DNA from: Anthonomus grandis grandis | Taxonomy: Eukaryota > Arthropoda > Insecta > Coleoptera > Curculionidae | Assembly (NCBI RefSeq): GCF_022605725.1 | Contig: NC_065551.1 | Span: 31,434,001 to 31,498,000, forward strand | Length of the DNA: 64,000 nucleotides | Direction: 5' to 3' | In this document: one piece after another, positions 44,301 through 55,869 of the stretch | Position numbering within the stretch: position 1 is the first letter of the stretch | Layout: every line of letters begins with the position of its first letter | The notes under the pieces: generated by a model | Seen by the model: the letters and a program-made list of their open reading frames with translations, nothing else | Databases searched by the model: none | What the model was told of the DNA's origin: nothing | Program-made: the position numbers and the translations under genes

Positions 44301-45928
44301 CTAGGGAAATAAAGAAGAGGATGGATGAAAGGAGCTCAGGAAGTTCGTAGTTCTAAAGCCATAATTTGGCGTTACAGAAGGACTAAGTAAGAACTACTCA
44401 GAAAGTAAACTGAGAGGTTAATTGATACACTGGACTCCGACTGAATTGGTCTGAAGTTAGATGGATCCTCGTTTCCTTCCTTGCTGAAGTCATTCAGTAT
44501 ATTGTGTTATTATATATTTAATTGGGTTGAGGTATACAAGTTTGTTCAAGTACCTAGAAGAAAAACAATAATACTTTCATCATCTACACAAAGAGATTCA
44601 CATAGTTTCTATGAACTTCATCGCAATAGTATCTGCCAGGCAGTTTTGCTGGGTTGAATCGAGAATCTTAACCAGTTGTATTTTTTTTAAACACATTATT
44701 TTGCAGCTTTCAGACAGCTGAGTAGAATTGGGGTTTCATTGACTTAAGACACCCAGTAAGACTTGCGTATTATATTTATGGCTGTTATGCGTTTCCAATT
44801 TTCATGATTGGATATAACTTTGTTACAAGGAAATTCATAGATGGTGAATCTCAATATTTAGAATTCAAAGTGCAGTCGAAATGAGTTATTTCTTATAGCC
44901 TTTCCTTAGGCAGTTGGATTTGATTACGTTGGACACTCAAGAGTCTTCAACTGCCTGGAAGAAAAACCTAATTTCTATCACCTACGTGAAATAATACTAT
45001 TGATTTTAAAGAAATTCCTCTTCTTAGCAGTTGAGCTGAATTGGGGTTTTATTTAGTTAAGGCACAGTAGGATTTGAGTATCTTGAAAAACAATTTCAAT
45101 GTTAAAGTGATGGGACAATAACTAACTTTAGTCGTTTTTTCAGAGTATTTGCCATCAATATAAAATCAGTGATCAACATCACAAAGTATGCAATCAAAAA
45201 CATGATTGATAGACAAGTTCCCGGATCGATCGTCAACGTCTCCTCTCAAGCGTCCCTGGCAGGTTTAAACGATCACTCTGTATATTGTGCATCAAAAGGA
45301 GCAGTAGACGCCTTTACACGAGCTACTGCCTTAGAATATGGGCCTAAAGGAATTAGGATTAATTGCGTGAATCCTACCGTTATCATGACTGATATGGGAA
45401 GACTTGGCTGGTCCAAGCCGGAAGTTGCTAATCCGTTTTTGGAAAGAATACCGTTAAGAAGGTAAGAAGTTAGGAAAATATATTTATCTTTTTTTCGAAA
45501 TTTCATAAAACTTTACCCAAAGCTAATGAGCAGAATTTAAAAATTTCTCATACTATTACAAAACTCTATATCAAATAGTCTTAGTTTGTAGTCTGATTGA
45601 TATAAAGTACCTTATAGCCGCTGACAATAATTATCTAGGAATTAAAAGTAATCACTTCATTTAAGAAAAATTAATGAATAAACATCGTGATTGTAAATAA
45701 GTAGAGTAGATACTTGATTTACAATAGTCAGGTTTTAGATGATCATCGAAAGTCAAGAGTATATTTTTTTTTTAATGAGTCAGAGAATTTTGAAATATTA
45801 AAAGGTTTTCTTGTAGGTTCGGAGAAGTGGATGAAGTAATCAACTCCATTATATTTTTGCTAAGCGATATGTCTTCTATGACCACTGGAACATGTTTGCC
45901 GGTCGATGGCGGCTTTTTGGCGGTTTAG
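41387..45928 (+). CDS. L-xylulose reductase-like short-chain dehydrogenase 1
   Basis: Five exons: 41387-41438, 42995-43075, 43185-43356, 45144-45461, 45817-45928. The total is 735 nt, 244 aa. It is a classical SDR of the DCXR (dicarbonyl/L-xylulose reductase) type: the Rossmann cofactor motif 'TGASQGIG' is at 13-20, 'VNNAGLA' at 81-87, and the catalytic Ser136, Tyr149 and Lys153 lie in 'VSSQ' and 'YCASK'. 'NPTVIMTDMG' and the C-terminal '(P)VDGGF' are typical of the family. It probably uses NADPH in the cytosol; the substrate is not readable. Intron 3 starts with GC instead of GT (TAG|GCATGT). Only this junction keeps the frame, and it matches the exon border of SDR 2 exactly. Introns 1 and 3 carry repeat debris. 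Confidence 0.9.
41785..41830 (-). repeat. Penelope-like motif in SDR 1 intron 1
   Basis: Minus strand reads GTCCTGCGGATGACC, then ATAAAATTTG, then TCGAAACGTCGATA. This CTG..GATGACC..GTCGAAACGTC order is a common signature of the ends of Penelope-like elements. No polymerase is nearby. Confidence 0.4.
43600..43742 (-). repeat. LTR-like repeat, copy E (in SDR 1 intron 3)
   Basis: Plus strand 'AAGCGGCGACGAGGCTCC', 'TTATATACTCGGCTGATCAT', 'ATTCCGGAAGATTCGC', 'CTTCCACGCGTC', 'GATGTCGTGCGG' and 'GCGTTTCCAATATCGATAC' is the inverse of the family's first half including its TATA box. Confidence 0.65.
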
Positions 45929-46377
45929 TGTAATAAAACTGATTGGTGCTATAAATTTGTTTAAAAATTTAACTCTAATTGAATGTTGTGTTTATCCTTT
46001 AAAGTTGTATGAACTAGCTTTTCCTCTCCTTTATACACTTCCTGTCGAATAATGTAAATTATAATTGATATAAAAAATATAAAAATCTTATTTAACTTTT
46101 TATCCCAATTAAGCGTAAAAAAAAACATTAAATATGTTTTTTTTTACTATTTTGCCGACAAGGAGATCTGAGCACTTGTTGAATGTGGAAATGATAAATT
46201 ATTAAATAAAAATATTATTGGCGTCAAAACTTTTATGCGATTAAACGAGTAAAATAAATAATGCCATTATTTATCATTATCAAAATTGTATGATTTTGCA
46301 ATGGAAAATAACTACATAATATATTTCACAATAATTTTCTAATAAGTACCACTTTTGGAGTTTTTTTATTATCATAA

Positions 46378-46510
46378 AAAGTATTTATTTACTATCGCGC
46401 CAATATTAAGAACTTCACTGCACTGAAGTATCCACTATCAGCGGCGACGCGGCTCCTTATATACTCGGCTGACCATAATTCCGGAAGATTTGCGGACCTT
46501 CCATGCATCT
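46378..46510 (-). repeat. LTR-like repeat, copy F
   Basis: Plus strand 'GTATTTATTTACTATCGCGC', 'CAATATTAAGAACTTCACTG', 'GCGGCGACGCGGCTCCTTAT' and 'ACTCGGCTGACCATAATTCC' is the family in inverse orientation, with a well kept TATA segment. It lies between SDR 1 and the mariner element. Confidence 0.65.
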
Positions 46511-46741
46511 TGTACCTTGGAAATAGGTAGATGCAATAATAAATTGTTTATTTAATTATCTGATCTGAACTGAAACAAATTTCAGTTGGCTGCCAGGGGA
46601 AATGAAGTCAGCTTTATTTAAGATTAAGTCAATTTATGAGAAATCTTTGGTATAAATAGCATTGGCGAGCCCTTTTTTAATGTATCTCGTTAACTGCTGC
46701 ATCGAGGCATCAGCTTTCTCAGATTCGTGGCAATCTTCATA

Positions 46742-48016
46742 CGAAGGCGGGTCAATAAGTTCGTGACTTTTTGAACTTCCTGCCCTTTAATGGAAATGGC
46801 AACTCTGCTCCTGTCAGTTGACGCCTGTCAAAATTTGAACAAGTTGCGTCATTTAGTTTGTGTTTGACAGCTGTTGATAGCAGACTACCACTCGTTTTGA
46901 GAAGAAAATGGAAAAAAGTGAATTTCGTGTGCTCATTAAGCATTATTTTTTATGGAAAAAAACCATCACTCAAACCAAGGCTAAGTTTGATAAATATTAT
47001 GGGGACTCTGCACCATCCATTTCCATGGTAAAGAAGTGGTTTACTGAATTTCGATGTGGCCGTACAAGCACGGAAGATGCCGAACGTTCTGGACGCCCAG
47101 TCGAGGTCTCTACATCCAAAACAATCGATAAAATTCACGATATGGTTTTAGCCGATCGGAGATTGAAAGTGAGAGAGATTGTGGAAGCCATAGGCATCTC
47201 ACATGGTTCAGTAGTTTCAATGTTGAATGATCATTTGGGTATGAGAAAGCTTTCCGCAAGATGGGTGCCGCGTTTGCTCACAATCGACCACAAACGCAAC
47301 CGTGTGACAATTTCCCAGGAGTGTTTGGCGTTATTCAACCGCAATATGGACGAATTTTTGCGTCGTTTCGTCACCGTGGACGAAACGTGGATCCACCACA
47401 ACACGCGGGAGACCAAACAGCAGTCAAAACAGTGGATTTCTCGGGGTGAATCGGCACCCAAGAAGGCAAAGGTGTCAGCCAATAAAGTCATGGTGACCGT
47501 TTTTTGGGATGCACGCGGTATAATCCGCATTGACTATCTTCAAAAGGGGAAAACAATCAATGGAGAATATTATACCAACTTATTGGATAGATTCTATGAG
47601 GAACTGAAAGAAAAAAGACCACATTTCGCCAAAAAAAAAGTTCTTTTCCACCAGGACAATGCAAGGGTCCACACATGTGCAGTTTCCATGGCAAAAATCC
47701 ATGAATTAGGTTACAAATTACTTCCTCATCCGCCCTAATCTCCAGATTTAGACCCCAGTGACTATTTCCTATTCCCAAACTTAAAGAAATGGCTCAGCGG
47801 AAAGAGATTTGACTCCAACGACGAAATCATCTCTCAAACAAATGCCTATTTTGATGACCTCGACAAATCATATTTTTCCGAAGGGACAAAAAAATTAGAG
47901 AAACGTTGGACTAAGTGTATAGAACTCAAAGGAGACTACGTTGAAAAATAAAATAACTTTTTATTTAAAAACCTGTCTTTTATCCAAAAAGTCACGGACT
48001 TATTGACCCGCCCTCG
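46742..48016 (+). mobile_element. mariner transposon, irritans-like, nearly intact
   Basis: The element is 1275 bp. Its inverted ends are CGAAGGCGGGTCAATAAGT (left) and, inverted, CGAGGGCGGGTCAATAAGT (right), followed inward by TTCGTGACTTTTT / CCGTGACTTTTT. TA dinucleotides flank it at 46740-46741 and 48017-48018, the expected target duplication. It is inserted beside an old reverse-transcriptase fragment. Low decay marks it as one of the youngest elements here. Confidence 0.92.
46908..47951 (+). pseudogene. mariner transposase with one premature stop
   Basis: The frame covers 347 residues, the usual length for irritans-type (Himar-like) mariner transposases, with one in-frame TAA at 47736-47738. 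N-terminal helix-turn-helix: 'MEKSEFRVLIKHYFLWKK'. Second DNA-binding part and linker: 'VREIVEAIGISHGSVVSML' and 'WVPRLLT'. Catalytic D,D34D: 'VTVDETWIHH', 'VLFHQDNARVH' and 'PPxSPDLDPSDYFLF', where x is the stop and replaces the Tyr found in relatives. The rest, 'NLKKWLSGKRF' to 'GDYVEK', is open. A single base change therefore separates it from a full-length frame. Confidence 0.92.
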
Positions 48017-48017
48017 T

Positions 48018-48890
48018 ACCTTATTCCTATACCTAAAGTTGTTTCACCAAGTGAACTATCTAAACTCGGGCCAATCAGCATTCTCCTTACTATTTCAAAG
48101 GTACTAGGGAGAGTTTTGAAAAGTCAGATCAGAGCATACGTATGAATCGATTTGCTAGTTTACCTGTTGCAAGATATCAAGGAACTATAAATATACATCA
48201 TGTATTATGTAGTGATTAGAACTTCTGAAAGAAACCTCTTCTACACCTCACAAAATTGAAAGTACAATCTAGTATTGTGGAAGTGATCACAAATATTGAA
48301 TAGTTCTCTTAGGTACGGTGGATACCCAGTTTTGATTATGAGATAAATGAAGCGATATAAATGATTTTCCATATTTAAATAGGAGTGAATTTTTCAATTT
48401 TTGAAAGAGTTGGAGATTGCACCAGTAATTGCATCATTGTAAACTACAGAGCAATAGTCGAACAGGGATAATTTTAATGTCTTACATGAGAAGTATTTAG
48501 TTTTGGCTGGAATGTAAAGATTTAGCTTAAGCAGACCTTTTAGACCCATATAAAAATGGGTCTAAAAAGCTTAAGCTGCTATCAACGGCTATCTTAAATT
48601 CTTGGCTTCATCCAGTACCGGTATATATGTATCTTGGATTTTTAGAGTATAATAAATTATTCTTTGCTACTTTGGGTTGAATTTTGCTGAATCCTAATAA
48701 AGAGCTCTTGATTCATTTTGTTTCCCTATGTTTCACGTTTTCATTTTCTATTGAATCAAAACTAACGGTATGTGGTGACTTCAATATGAATTCTTTAACT
48801 GAGTTCAACGAAACCCTGCCTAAGAAACAGCCACAAGAATTGCATCTTATTCACAAACTTATTAAATATTTTATTAGTGTTTGAATTTTG
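48018..48890 (+). pseudogene. Non-LTR retrotransposon fragments (RT and endonuclease pieces)
   Basis: From 48018 the plus strand reads 'LIPIPKVVSPSELSKLGPIS' and 'ILLTISKVLGRVLKSQI', the RT 'fingers' region. Separately, at about 48690-48890, 'SIESKLTVCGDFNMNSL' is the 'GDFN' block of the endonuclease domain. The order RT then endonuclease is the reverse of an intact element, so these are two different fragments. All are broken by stops. Confidence 0.6.
48537..48567. repeat. Hairpin: TTTTAGACCCAT / ATGGGTCTAAAA
   Basis: Perfect 12-bp arms with a short A/T loop. Outer GCTTAAGC words on both sides extend the symmetry with mismatches. Confidence 0.7.
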
Positions 48891-49089
48891 GCACTGAAGC
48901 AGTTTGTACTGTCAGTGTGATTCCAACAGAGTTGCCTGATCGTAAGTCAATATTTGCAAAGATTAACTGGTTCGTATTCATATTAAATACAGATGAAAAG
49001 TGGGTGGCAAAATTTGCAATAGAAATCATCCCTAAGATCATGAAGGAACATCTCATTTCCCAGATAGTAAACGACATTCGAGTGTAAAT

Positions 49090-50229
49090 ATTTTCTGGAC
49101 TACTTTAAAATTCACAGCGTAGTCAATTTATGTGTGAGCTTGTAACATGATTCATTTATTTATAATTAATTAAACATAAGTAAATACATTGCCAATGAAC
49201 AAGTTTAAATATTTTTTTATTGTTCCTTGTCCAATTTTGATTTAATAAATCCTTGGTATAGTCTAAGCTCATTTAATTTCCCTTTTCTACTCTGGCTGTC
49301 AAATTCGTCCTATATATTTTTATTACTTCTTAATACAAATATATTGGTGGTATTTGTCTGACAATCGTCGTGAACGGTCTAAGTCGCTTGAATGAATTTT
49401 AAATAGTTTTAATGGAAAAGTTAAGGCACAGTGGAGCCCATGCTAGGTACAATTTAATTTAAGTTTATTTTTTTTTTAAGTTTTACCAATTATGATAATC
49501 AACTTAACATGCCTGATATCAAATGTACTTAATCAGTAGGTGAGTTTGATGACTGTAAAGTACCTTTTTTTATTTGTATTTGTTTATTTAAATTTATCAA
49601 TTTTTCCGTACAATAACATATATATTATATGAACCGCTTGAAGCAAAACGCGAATGATGATAAATAGGTATTTTTCCTTTTAACTTAGAACTTGAAAAAG
49701 AAAAGAAAGGTCAAGTTATGTGATTGCTGGGATTCTGTTCCTTTGATGAACAAAAAGAACGTTAATTAATTGCTTGAACAGATATTACACAAAGAATATA
49801 TCTTTTGCGAGTTAACGTTTCTTTTCTTTTATAATTGAACAGACACATATATTTTGTGTAAAAATGAGATTCATATGCCTCTTATCCATAAGCGTAGTTT
49901 AAGAGAAGGGAAAGCGAAATAAGTTTTTTTTGTCAACAGGCAATTGGTGCCCAATTAAAATAATGAACAAAATTTAACAATTTTAACCGAACCAAAAATT
50001 AAAGAGGTAGTAAACAATTGTATTGGTTGCATTTTGATATAAAAGATCTAAATAGAGTCTTTAACCCTAGACATAGTACGCGACAAAGCAATAAATCTTC
50101 CAATGTTTGTTAAAAAATTATAAAGCATATTTTGAGTCTATTATTAGACTTGCTATCTGAATTTTCTTAATAAAAAAGAGTTATAGGCATAATTCTTGCA
50201 ATAAGAACCATTTAAAAAGTTTTGGAAAC
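49090..50229. other. Intergenic stretch without recognisable genes
   Basis: Very AT-rich; no reading frame, RNA gene or known repeat recognised. Confidence 0.45.
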
Positions 50230-51175
50230 CGCTATTGATATACAAGTTGGGGAATCGATCATTATGCATAGAGAGGTGCTTAACAGGTAGAAATAGCACC
50301 TGAAGAGTCTCAGTGCTAGAATAATTAATCATCTATTCCCAATAAAAGTTGTTATAATTTATAATGCTTCAATATGTACATATATTGTAAAGGAGTGACC
50401 AGGCACATGAACAGTAACCCTAGTGAAGCCTCACTAGAGAGAAAAAAGTGAGTATATGAAGAAAATCAATAGCACAATAATTTATGAAGCCCATCATTTA
50501 AAAAGCTTATTGATATACAGGTTGGGGAATCGATCATGATGTATAAAGAGGTGCTTAAAAGGTAGAAATAAAAGAAGAAGAGTCTTAGTGCTAGAATTCT
50601 CCATAAGTGTCAATTTATTTTCTACAATGCTTAAAGGCACTATGGTAAAAATGGTTTAATATGTACGTAATATTATAGTGGAGTGGCCAGACACACGAAC
50701 ACATCCGAGTGAAGACTAGAAGGAACAAACTGGGAATATGAAGAAAATCATTAGCGAAATGCTTTACGAAGCCCAGTATTTAAAAAGCAAAAAAAAACCG
50801 CTATTGATATACAGGTTGAGGAATCAATCATTATGCATAGAGAGTTGCTTAAATGGTGGAAGTATCTTCTGAAGAGTCTCAGTGCTAGAATAGTCGATCA
50901 TCTCAATTCCCAATAAGTGTTCATTATGGTATAAATGCTTCATTATGCACATATATTATAGTGGAATGACCAGGCACATGAACACTAATCCAAGTGAAGC
51001 CACACTAGAAGAAAGTCGGTAGATATATAAGGAAAATCATCAGAAAAATGCTTTATGAAGCCCAGCATTTAAAAAGTTTAGGAACCACTATTAATATACA
51101 GGTTGGAGAATCGATGATTATGCATACAGAAATGCTTAAAAAAGGTGGAAATATCTCCTGACGAGTTTTGGAATA
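50230..51175 (+). repeat. Tandem array of about 285-bp units (four starts)
   Basis: Unit starts 'TACARGTTGRGGAATCRATC' lie at 50241, 50516, 50810 and 51097 (spacings 275, 294 and 287 bp). Within each full unit the same words follow in order: 'GTGCTTAA', 'GAGTCT(C/T)AGTGCTAGAAT', 'CCAATAA', a 'TAATGCTTCAATATGTACAT'-like block, 'GAGTGACCAG(G/A)CACA', 'GTGAAG', 'TATGAAGAAAATCA' and 'GAAGCCCA(G/T)(C/T)ATTTAAAAAG'. The last unit is cut after about 75 bp. Each unit begins with the same tip as the TACAGGTTGG transposon ends elsewhere in the window. Confidence 0.8.
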
Positions 51176-51479
51176 TTTAAAACATTTATAAAATTTACCG
51201 GAGACTTGATGATATCGTTATCGGCCTAAAACTTAGAGTGAAAACGCATTCAGAGAACAGCATATACGTTATATACTCGCCTCGGCGTTAGTACACCAGT
51301 CCAAGCTCATTTTTTTCTTCTAAAGTAAAAAAAACGCTATGGAAAGTTCTAAATTCTTATCTAACATCATAGAAATGTTGGTTAAGCAATGATGACCTTC
51401 CTTACTAAGCACAGCATTTTAAGCAAATGTCAGTTTGACTTTCAGGGGGGTTTAAGCAAGAATTATGCAATATTTGTCT

Positions 51480-51830
51480 TGCTGGACCTCTATTTAGGCT
51501 TGAATATTGATGACGCACCCGCAGCGATGTTCTGATTCCTCCAAGGCATTTGATTGCGTGAATTACAGAGTATTACTAGGTAAGCTCAATTGCTATTGTT
51601 TCAGAGATGTTTCCCAGGCTTCCGTGCTTGACTCTATTTTGTTTCTTCGTATTCTCTATACTCTTTACCTTGCATCTCTTGATATATGAGGTCGCATCAC
51701 AATTCTTGCAGATGACAACACCATTTTATGGATTCATAAAGTCATTAATGATAACTGTAGCGGATATTTTGAGTAGGCTTAAGCTATGATGTGATTCTAA
51801 TCTCCTGTCTCTAAACATTACGACAACTAT
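51480..51830 (+). pseudogene. Non-LTR reverse transcriptase fragment, internally deleted
   Basis: Reads 'SDSSKAFDCVNYRVLLGKLN' (motif A region), then jumps to 'ASVLDSILFLRILYTLYL' (after the motif B region), and, after a stop, 'ITILADDTTILW' (motif C, ADD). About 60 residues are missing between the first two blocks. Confidence 0.7.
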
Positions 51831-52543
51831 TACTGACATTTAGGTTTGTTTGCACTGATCAGATAAATATACATGATAAAGAACTGGAATAACTATTTAG
51901 TTACTCTTTGGGTGCTAAATGTTTTAGTGAAAAGCTTTATCCACAAATGAACACCTTATGAGGCATATTTTAATTTGATCAATTTTTAAGGTTCATCTTC
52001 AGGCTGGGAACTACTGTATTCCGAAAAATCCACACTATCCGTGTCACTTCCATTAGTGTTTGATCCTTTTAAATTTATGATTAACTGATCAACAACCATC
52101 CAAATCCAGAACGGGTTCTTCTTTCATAAAATTCAGATTGAAAGAAATAGGATTGCAATAAGGGGCTTCTGCGCATTTCGCTATACCGTCGAGATCGTGG
52201 ATGGAGGAGGTGGAAAGTCGAAGACCAAGGCCCACACGAAGGCCAGACTTTAACCCAATACAATAAATCCAATATTAGTCATTTTGAAAGAGCAATTATA
52301 AGACATACAAAATTCAAAAAAAAAAGTGACTGGATCTTTGAACTAGAATAGACTAACTGCTTTTTTTTATCTGCCGTTAAATAATTTACTATTGTTCTAT
52401 TTAATTAGGTAATTTTTTCTTACCTTAACTCCTATTTATGATACCCTAGCAAAACAAACCCAAAAAGGTACACCCAAACAACAAATTGCGCGCCTCTGGA
52501 GAATCTAATAGCAATATATTACTTTGGCTTCACCCTCTGGAAA
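51831..52543. other. Upstream region of the C16orf89-like gene
   Basis: No recognisable gene. The last part, with 'CAAATTGCGCGCCTCTGG', is slightly GC-richer and leads into the TATA box. Confidence 0.4.
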
Positions 52544-52550
52544 TATATAA
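52544..52550 (+). promoter_or_regulatory. TATA box of the C16orf89-like gene
   Basis: TATATAA lies 56 bp before the ATG, a distance that fits a transcription start near 52575 and a short 5' UTR. Confidence 0.6.
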
Positions 52551-52599
52551 GACACTTCAAGAGACGATTTTGTCTTCTTTTGTTCTCAAACGGCCCTAA

Positions 52600-55534
52600 A
52601 TGCCGCGATTTGTGTTGTTGTTTTCGGTTGGTCTGTGTTTAATTTTGATTTTTGGTGGCAAATCGGAAAAAATCGAGTTCAGAGCGATTACTTTTATTAG
52701 AAATGGATTGGAGGAGACTCTCGATTATATTCGGACTAATACTTATAGGAGTAATGTAGATTGTGCATTTGGAGTTGCCCTTGTGAAAGGTAGGACTTAA
52801 TATACTGTATGTTCTTTTTGAAAAAGTTATAAGATATATAATAATTAAATTATCAAATATGTTTTAGCTCTGATCAAAACAAGCTATAAGAATGGAACCC
52901 ACGTTATGGATAATAGCTCTTTACGAATTTTAGAAAAATGCAAGAATATTATTAAAGAAAGTAGCCTTATCTTTGAAAACAGTAGAAGAAATGGAAATAA
53001 TTGGAGTAAGAATTTTTGGTCTTAAAAAAACATATCGCTTTTAATTTGGCCCATTTGTAGAATTTAAAAACCTCGTTGACACCAATATCTGGAACAAACC
53101 CATTGACTACCACAAACATGAGCTTCTGCCACAATGGATACATTCGGAAAATGTCATTTTCGAACTGTACCACAAACTAGGAAATCAGAAAATTCACAAT
53201 TCGGATGTTTGTTTGCATGAAATTATTAACTCTACAAGAAATTATCAGCGTCATAAAGTACCTTGCATAGTTAGCATAGCCTGTTGGAACACGTTTTTTA
53301 GAAATGGAGAGGGGCATGGATACTATTTAACTCACAAGTATGAATGATCTTTTTTGCATACAAAATTATTTGATAATGTATTTTTGTATTCTTTGGAATT
53401 TATATTAACAAGCTCTAATATTATTTATTGACTCTACTCGGCTTACTTTATTAGTCTTATATCTTGCAAATAAATAACGGCAACATGGGACGTTTTAAAC
53501 TATAACTAAACACAAATTTGGTTAACAAATCTGATCAGAATAAACGTGATCCAATGACAATATGATAAACATCTACAGGCTGGGGTTTTAAAGATTACGC
53601 ATTAGCGCTTCCTATAACGTCGATGAGCGGTCACCTTAGGTCTGATTGTTGCGGTTTTTATTTTTTACAGAACAACTACTCGCCATACTGTTGAATTTTA
53701 AGACGAAATTATTTTCTTCTCAACTTATTATAGTTGTTTATACTCCTTCCGCGATAGAAAAATTAAATGAAAATAAAAATCTCTGTTGGTTGCACACTGA
53801 TGTATGTAAAGCCTGCCTCAGGAAAATGTTTTAGAAATACCTGAATTTTTGCGTATTATACAAAATTTCTTACCATCAAAGTTAGATGCTTACTAACATC
53901 GTACTGAAAAACAACGACGTAGCATAGCGCACGAAATAAATTTGATGATCGATACCCCAACCTGTATAGTCGTGTCTTTTATACTGCATAATTTAATTAA
54001 TTTTGTACGCCTTTGAAGAAATATTCAAAGACTGAAAACCAGGAATTGAAGGTATGTTTGGTAATGTCGACAAAAGACTAAGTCCTGATAAACTGGTTTT
54101 TTTTTCTTAGGTAGGCATGGCTGTTATGTTACAAAGGTCTTAACTTTGTTATTAATAATATGGATTTCTCAGATAAATTTCTTAGTCGGTTGACATCTAT
54201 ACAGACTAAGTTTGTACTAAGTCTCCTATTTAAGAGTTGGAGAGCATAGTTTGCGTTAATATATTGATTATATTATTGTATATAATGATTTTTCAAAGGT
54301 CTTTGAGTGAGTCAACTTTTTGTGTAAGTTGGAGATTCTGGGTATGCGTGAAAGCCTTAGGCTGAGGTTTGTTGTCAAGTGTCCTCCTATTAAGCATTAG
54401 TTTTCTTTTCAAATATTCTCCTCCATCACTTTAAAATATTAGAACAAAATAAACTAGAGTTACAATGCAGTAAGAAACCCAATTTCAATACATCTTGTTA
54501 GTCCTGGTAACTATTTTCTGCTCAAATTAAAAATAGGTTTCTAATTCCCTTCCTCTACCTTAAAACTGGGCAACCCTGTATTATATCTAAAGGGTCAGAA
54601 ATTGTAATTCAAATATTTCAATGGTATGTGAAATGACATAAGTGGCACACCGCACGACGTCTCTGGAGATGCGTAGAAGGTCAGCGAATCTTCCCGAATC
54701 ATGGTCAGCCGAGTATATAAGGAACCGCATTGCCGCTGGTAGTCAGCCGTTCAGTGAGGTTCGTAATAATGGCGCGATAATTAAATCGGACATAAATAGC
54801 AGTAAATAAATACGGTGAAAATATATATTTCTAGTAGCCATAAGTGGTCTTTTTCTTTAATAAAACGATACTTCGATGACTGAGATATATATATTTTTTA
54901 AATCTATTATAATTAAATGACGTCTATTCTTACTACTACTCATATATCGTCAATTCACTATGCTGGCGGCTCCATATATACCATTTTTAGAACACTAACT
55001 TATATGACATGTAATTTCTTAATTAATTAAATAAATCAATAGATATTGCTCTCTTTATTTTTAGGTTACTGTTACTAGAAGTTGCTAAAGCTAGAGGATG
55101 TATAATTAATGAAGCATTTTACGATAAACAAGTTACTCAAATTTGCTCAAGCATAATGTCTGAAATTGTTGCTCTAAAAAATTATGATAAAATTCATGAA
55201 TATTTCGATTTATTTTTGGAACAAGGTATGTAACTGCTAAACGCTCTTGATAAGCATTCTGGATTTTTTTCTGTATCTAGTGTTACTTTGCGGCTACGAA
55301 GGTTTTCAAGAGTTCATTCAAAGCAACTGGCTTTTTTATGTACTGAAATCTCAACGTCCCAGTGGATGCTTTAGCGACGACTTAACAGATAAGAAAAAGT
55401 CTAGACTTAGAAGGGACTTAACTTATTTTGAAGATGGCTGCAATGATCATACTACTGCGCTTGGAGCAGCGGTTTTGGCTTTATATTATAATTTTGTTGT
55501 TAATGAAGAAAATTTACCTATAAATTATAAATAA
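52600..55534 (+). CDS. Secreted C16orf89/UPF0764 (DUF4735) family protein
   Basis: Five exons: 52600-52789, 52868-53005, 53061-53337, 55065-55225, 55281-55534. The total is 1020 nt, 339 aa, all junctions GT..AG and in frame. 'MPRFVLLFSVGLCLILIFGG' is a signal peptide. The C-terminal two thirds follow the DUF4735 layout of human C16orf89: 'CWNTFFRNGEGHGYYLTHKL', 'LEVAKARGC', 'LFLEQVLLCGYEGFQEFI', 'WLFYVLKSQRPSGCFSDD', 'EDGCNDHTTALGAAVLALYY'. Cysteines recur at conserved places, as expected for a secreted disulfide-bonded protein. The biochemical role of the family is unknown. Intron 3 (1.7 kb) contains a small TIR element and an LTR-like repeat. The gene is intact. Confidence 0.85.
53574..53966. 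mobile_element. Small non-autonomous TIR element (MITE-like), intron of C16orf89-like gene
   Basis: The left tip TACAGGCTGGGGTTTTAAAG and the inverted right tip TACAGGTTGGGGTATCGATC bound about 393 bp. The left end continues ATTACGCATTAGCG, like 25973; the right end is the type that starts the tandem units at 50.2 kb. There is no transposase. The two tips link several loose ends in the window to one Tc1/IS630-like family. Confidence 0.65.
54625..54880 (+). repeat. LTR-like repeat, copy G
   Basis: Contains 'CACCGCACGACGTCTCTGGA', 'GGTCAGCGAATCTTCCCGAA', 'TCAGCCGAGTATATAAGGAA', 'TTCGTAATAATGGCGCGATA', 'AATAAATACGGTG' and 'TTTCTAGTAGCCATAAGTGG'. It lacks the extreme 5' and 3' parts of the family. 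Confidence 0.7.
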
Positions 55535-55550
55535 TCTTATATCTGAGTAT

Positions 55551-55556
55551 AATAAA
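55551..55556 (+). terminator. Polyadenylation signal of the C16orf89-like gene
   Basis: AATAAA lies 17 bp after the stop codon. Confidence 0.7.
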
Positions 55557-55780
55557 TCTCAAGTTATCTTCAGTTTTATTTCCTTTCCCAAAAGCAGTCG
55601 GATTTGCAAAATTCTCCGTTTGAATATACTATTACTGGAACTGTAACAAACTGAATCAACAAAAAAAGTCTAGAGGTGACAAATCTGGCGATCGTGAAGG
55701 CTATTTAATAGCACCTCTTATTCTAATTTATTATCCTGGAAACGTGTAATATTGTCCTATTTAAACCTCAAACTGTCCTC

Positions 55781-55781
55781 A

Positions 55782-55862
<81 letters not shown>
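55781..55862. repeat. (TA)n microsatellite
   Basis: About 80 bp of nearly pure TA repeats with two single-base interruptions (near 55795 and 55816). Confidence 0.95.

Positions 55863-55869
<7 letters not shown>

Noticed and set aside
47231..47530. Minus-strand open frame of 99 codons
   Set aside because: Antisense shadow of the mariner transposase.
50230..51175. CRISPR-like or regularly spaced array
   Set aside because: Units are long, diverged and without spacer/repeat alternation; the context is an animal genome with transposon ends.
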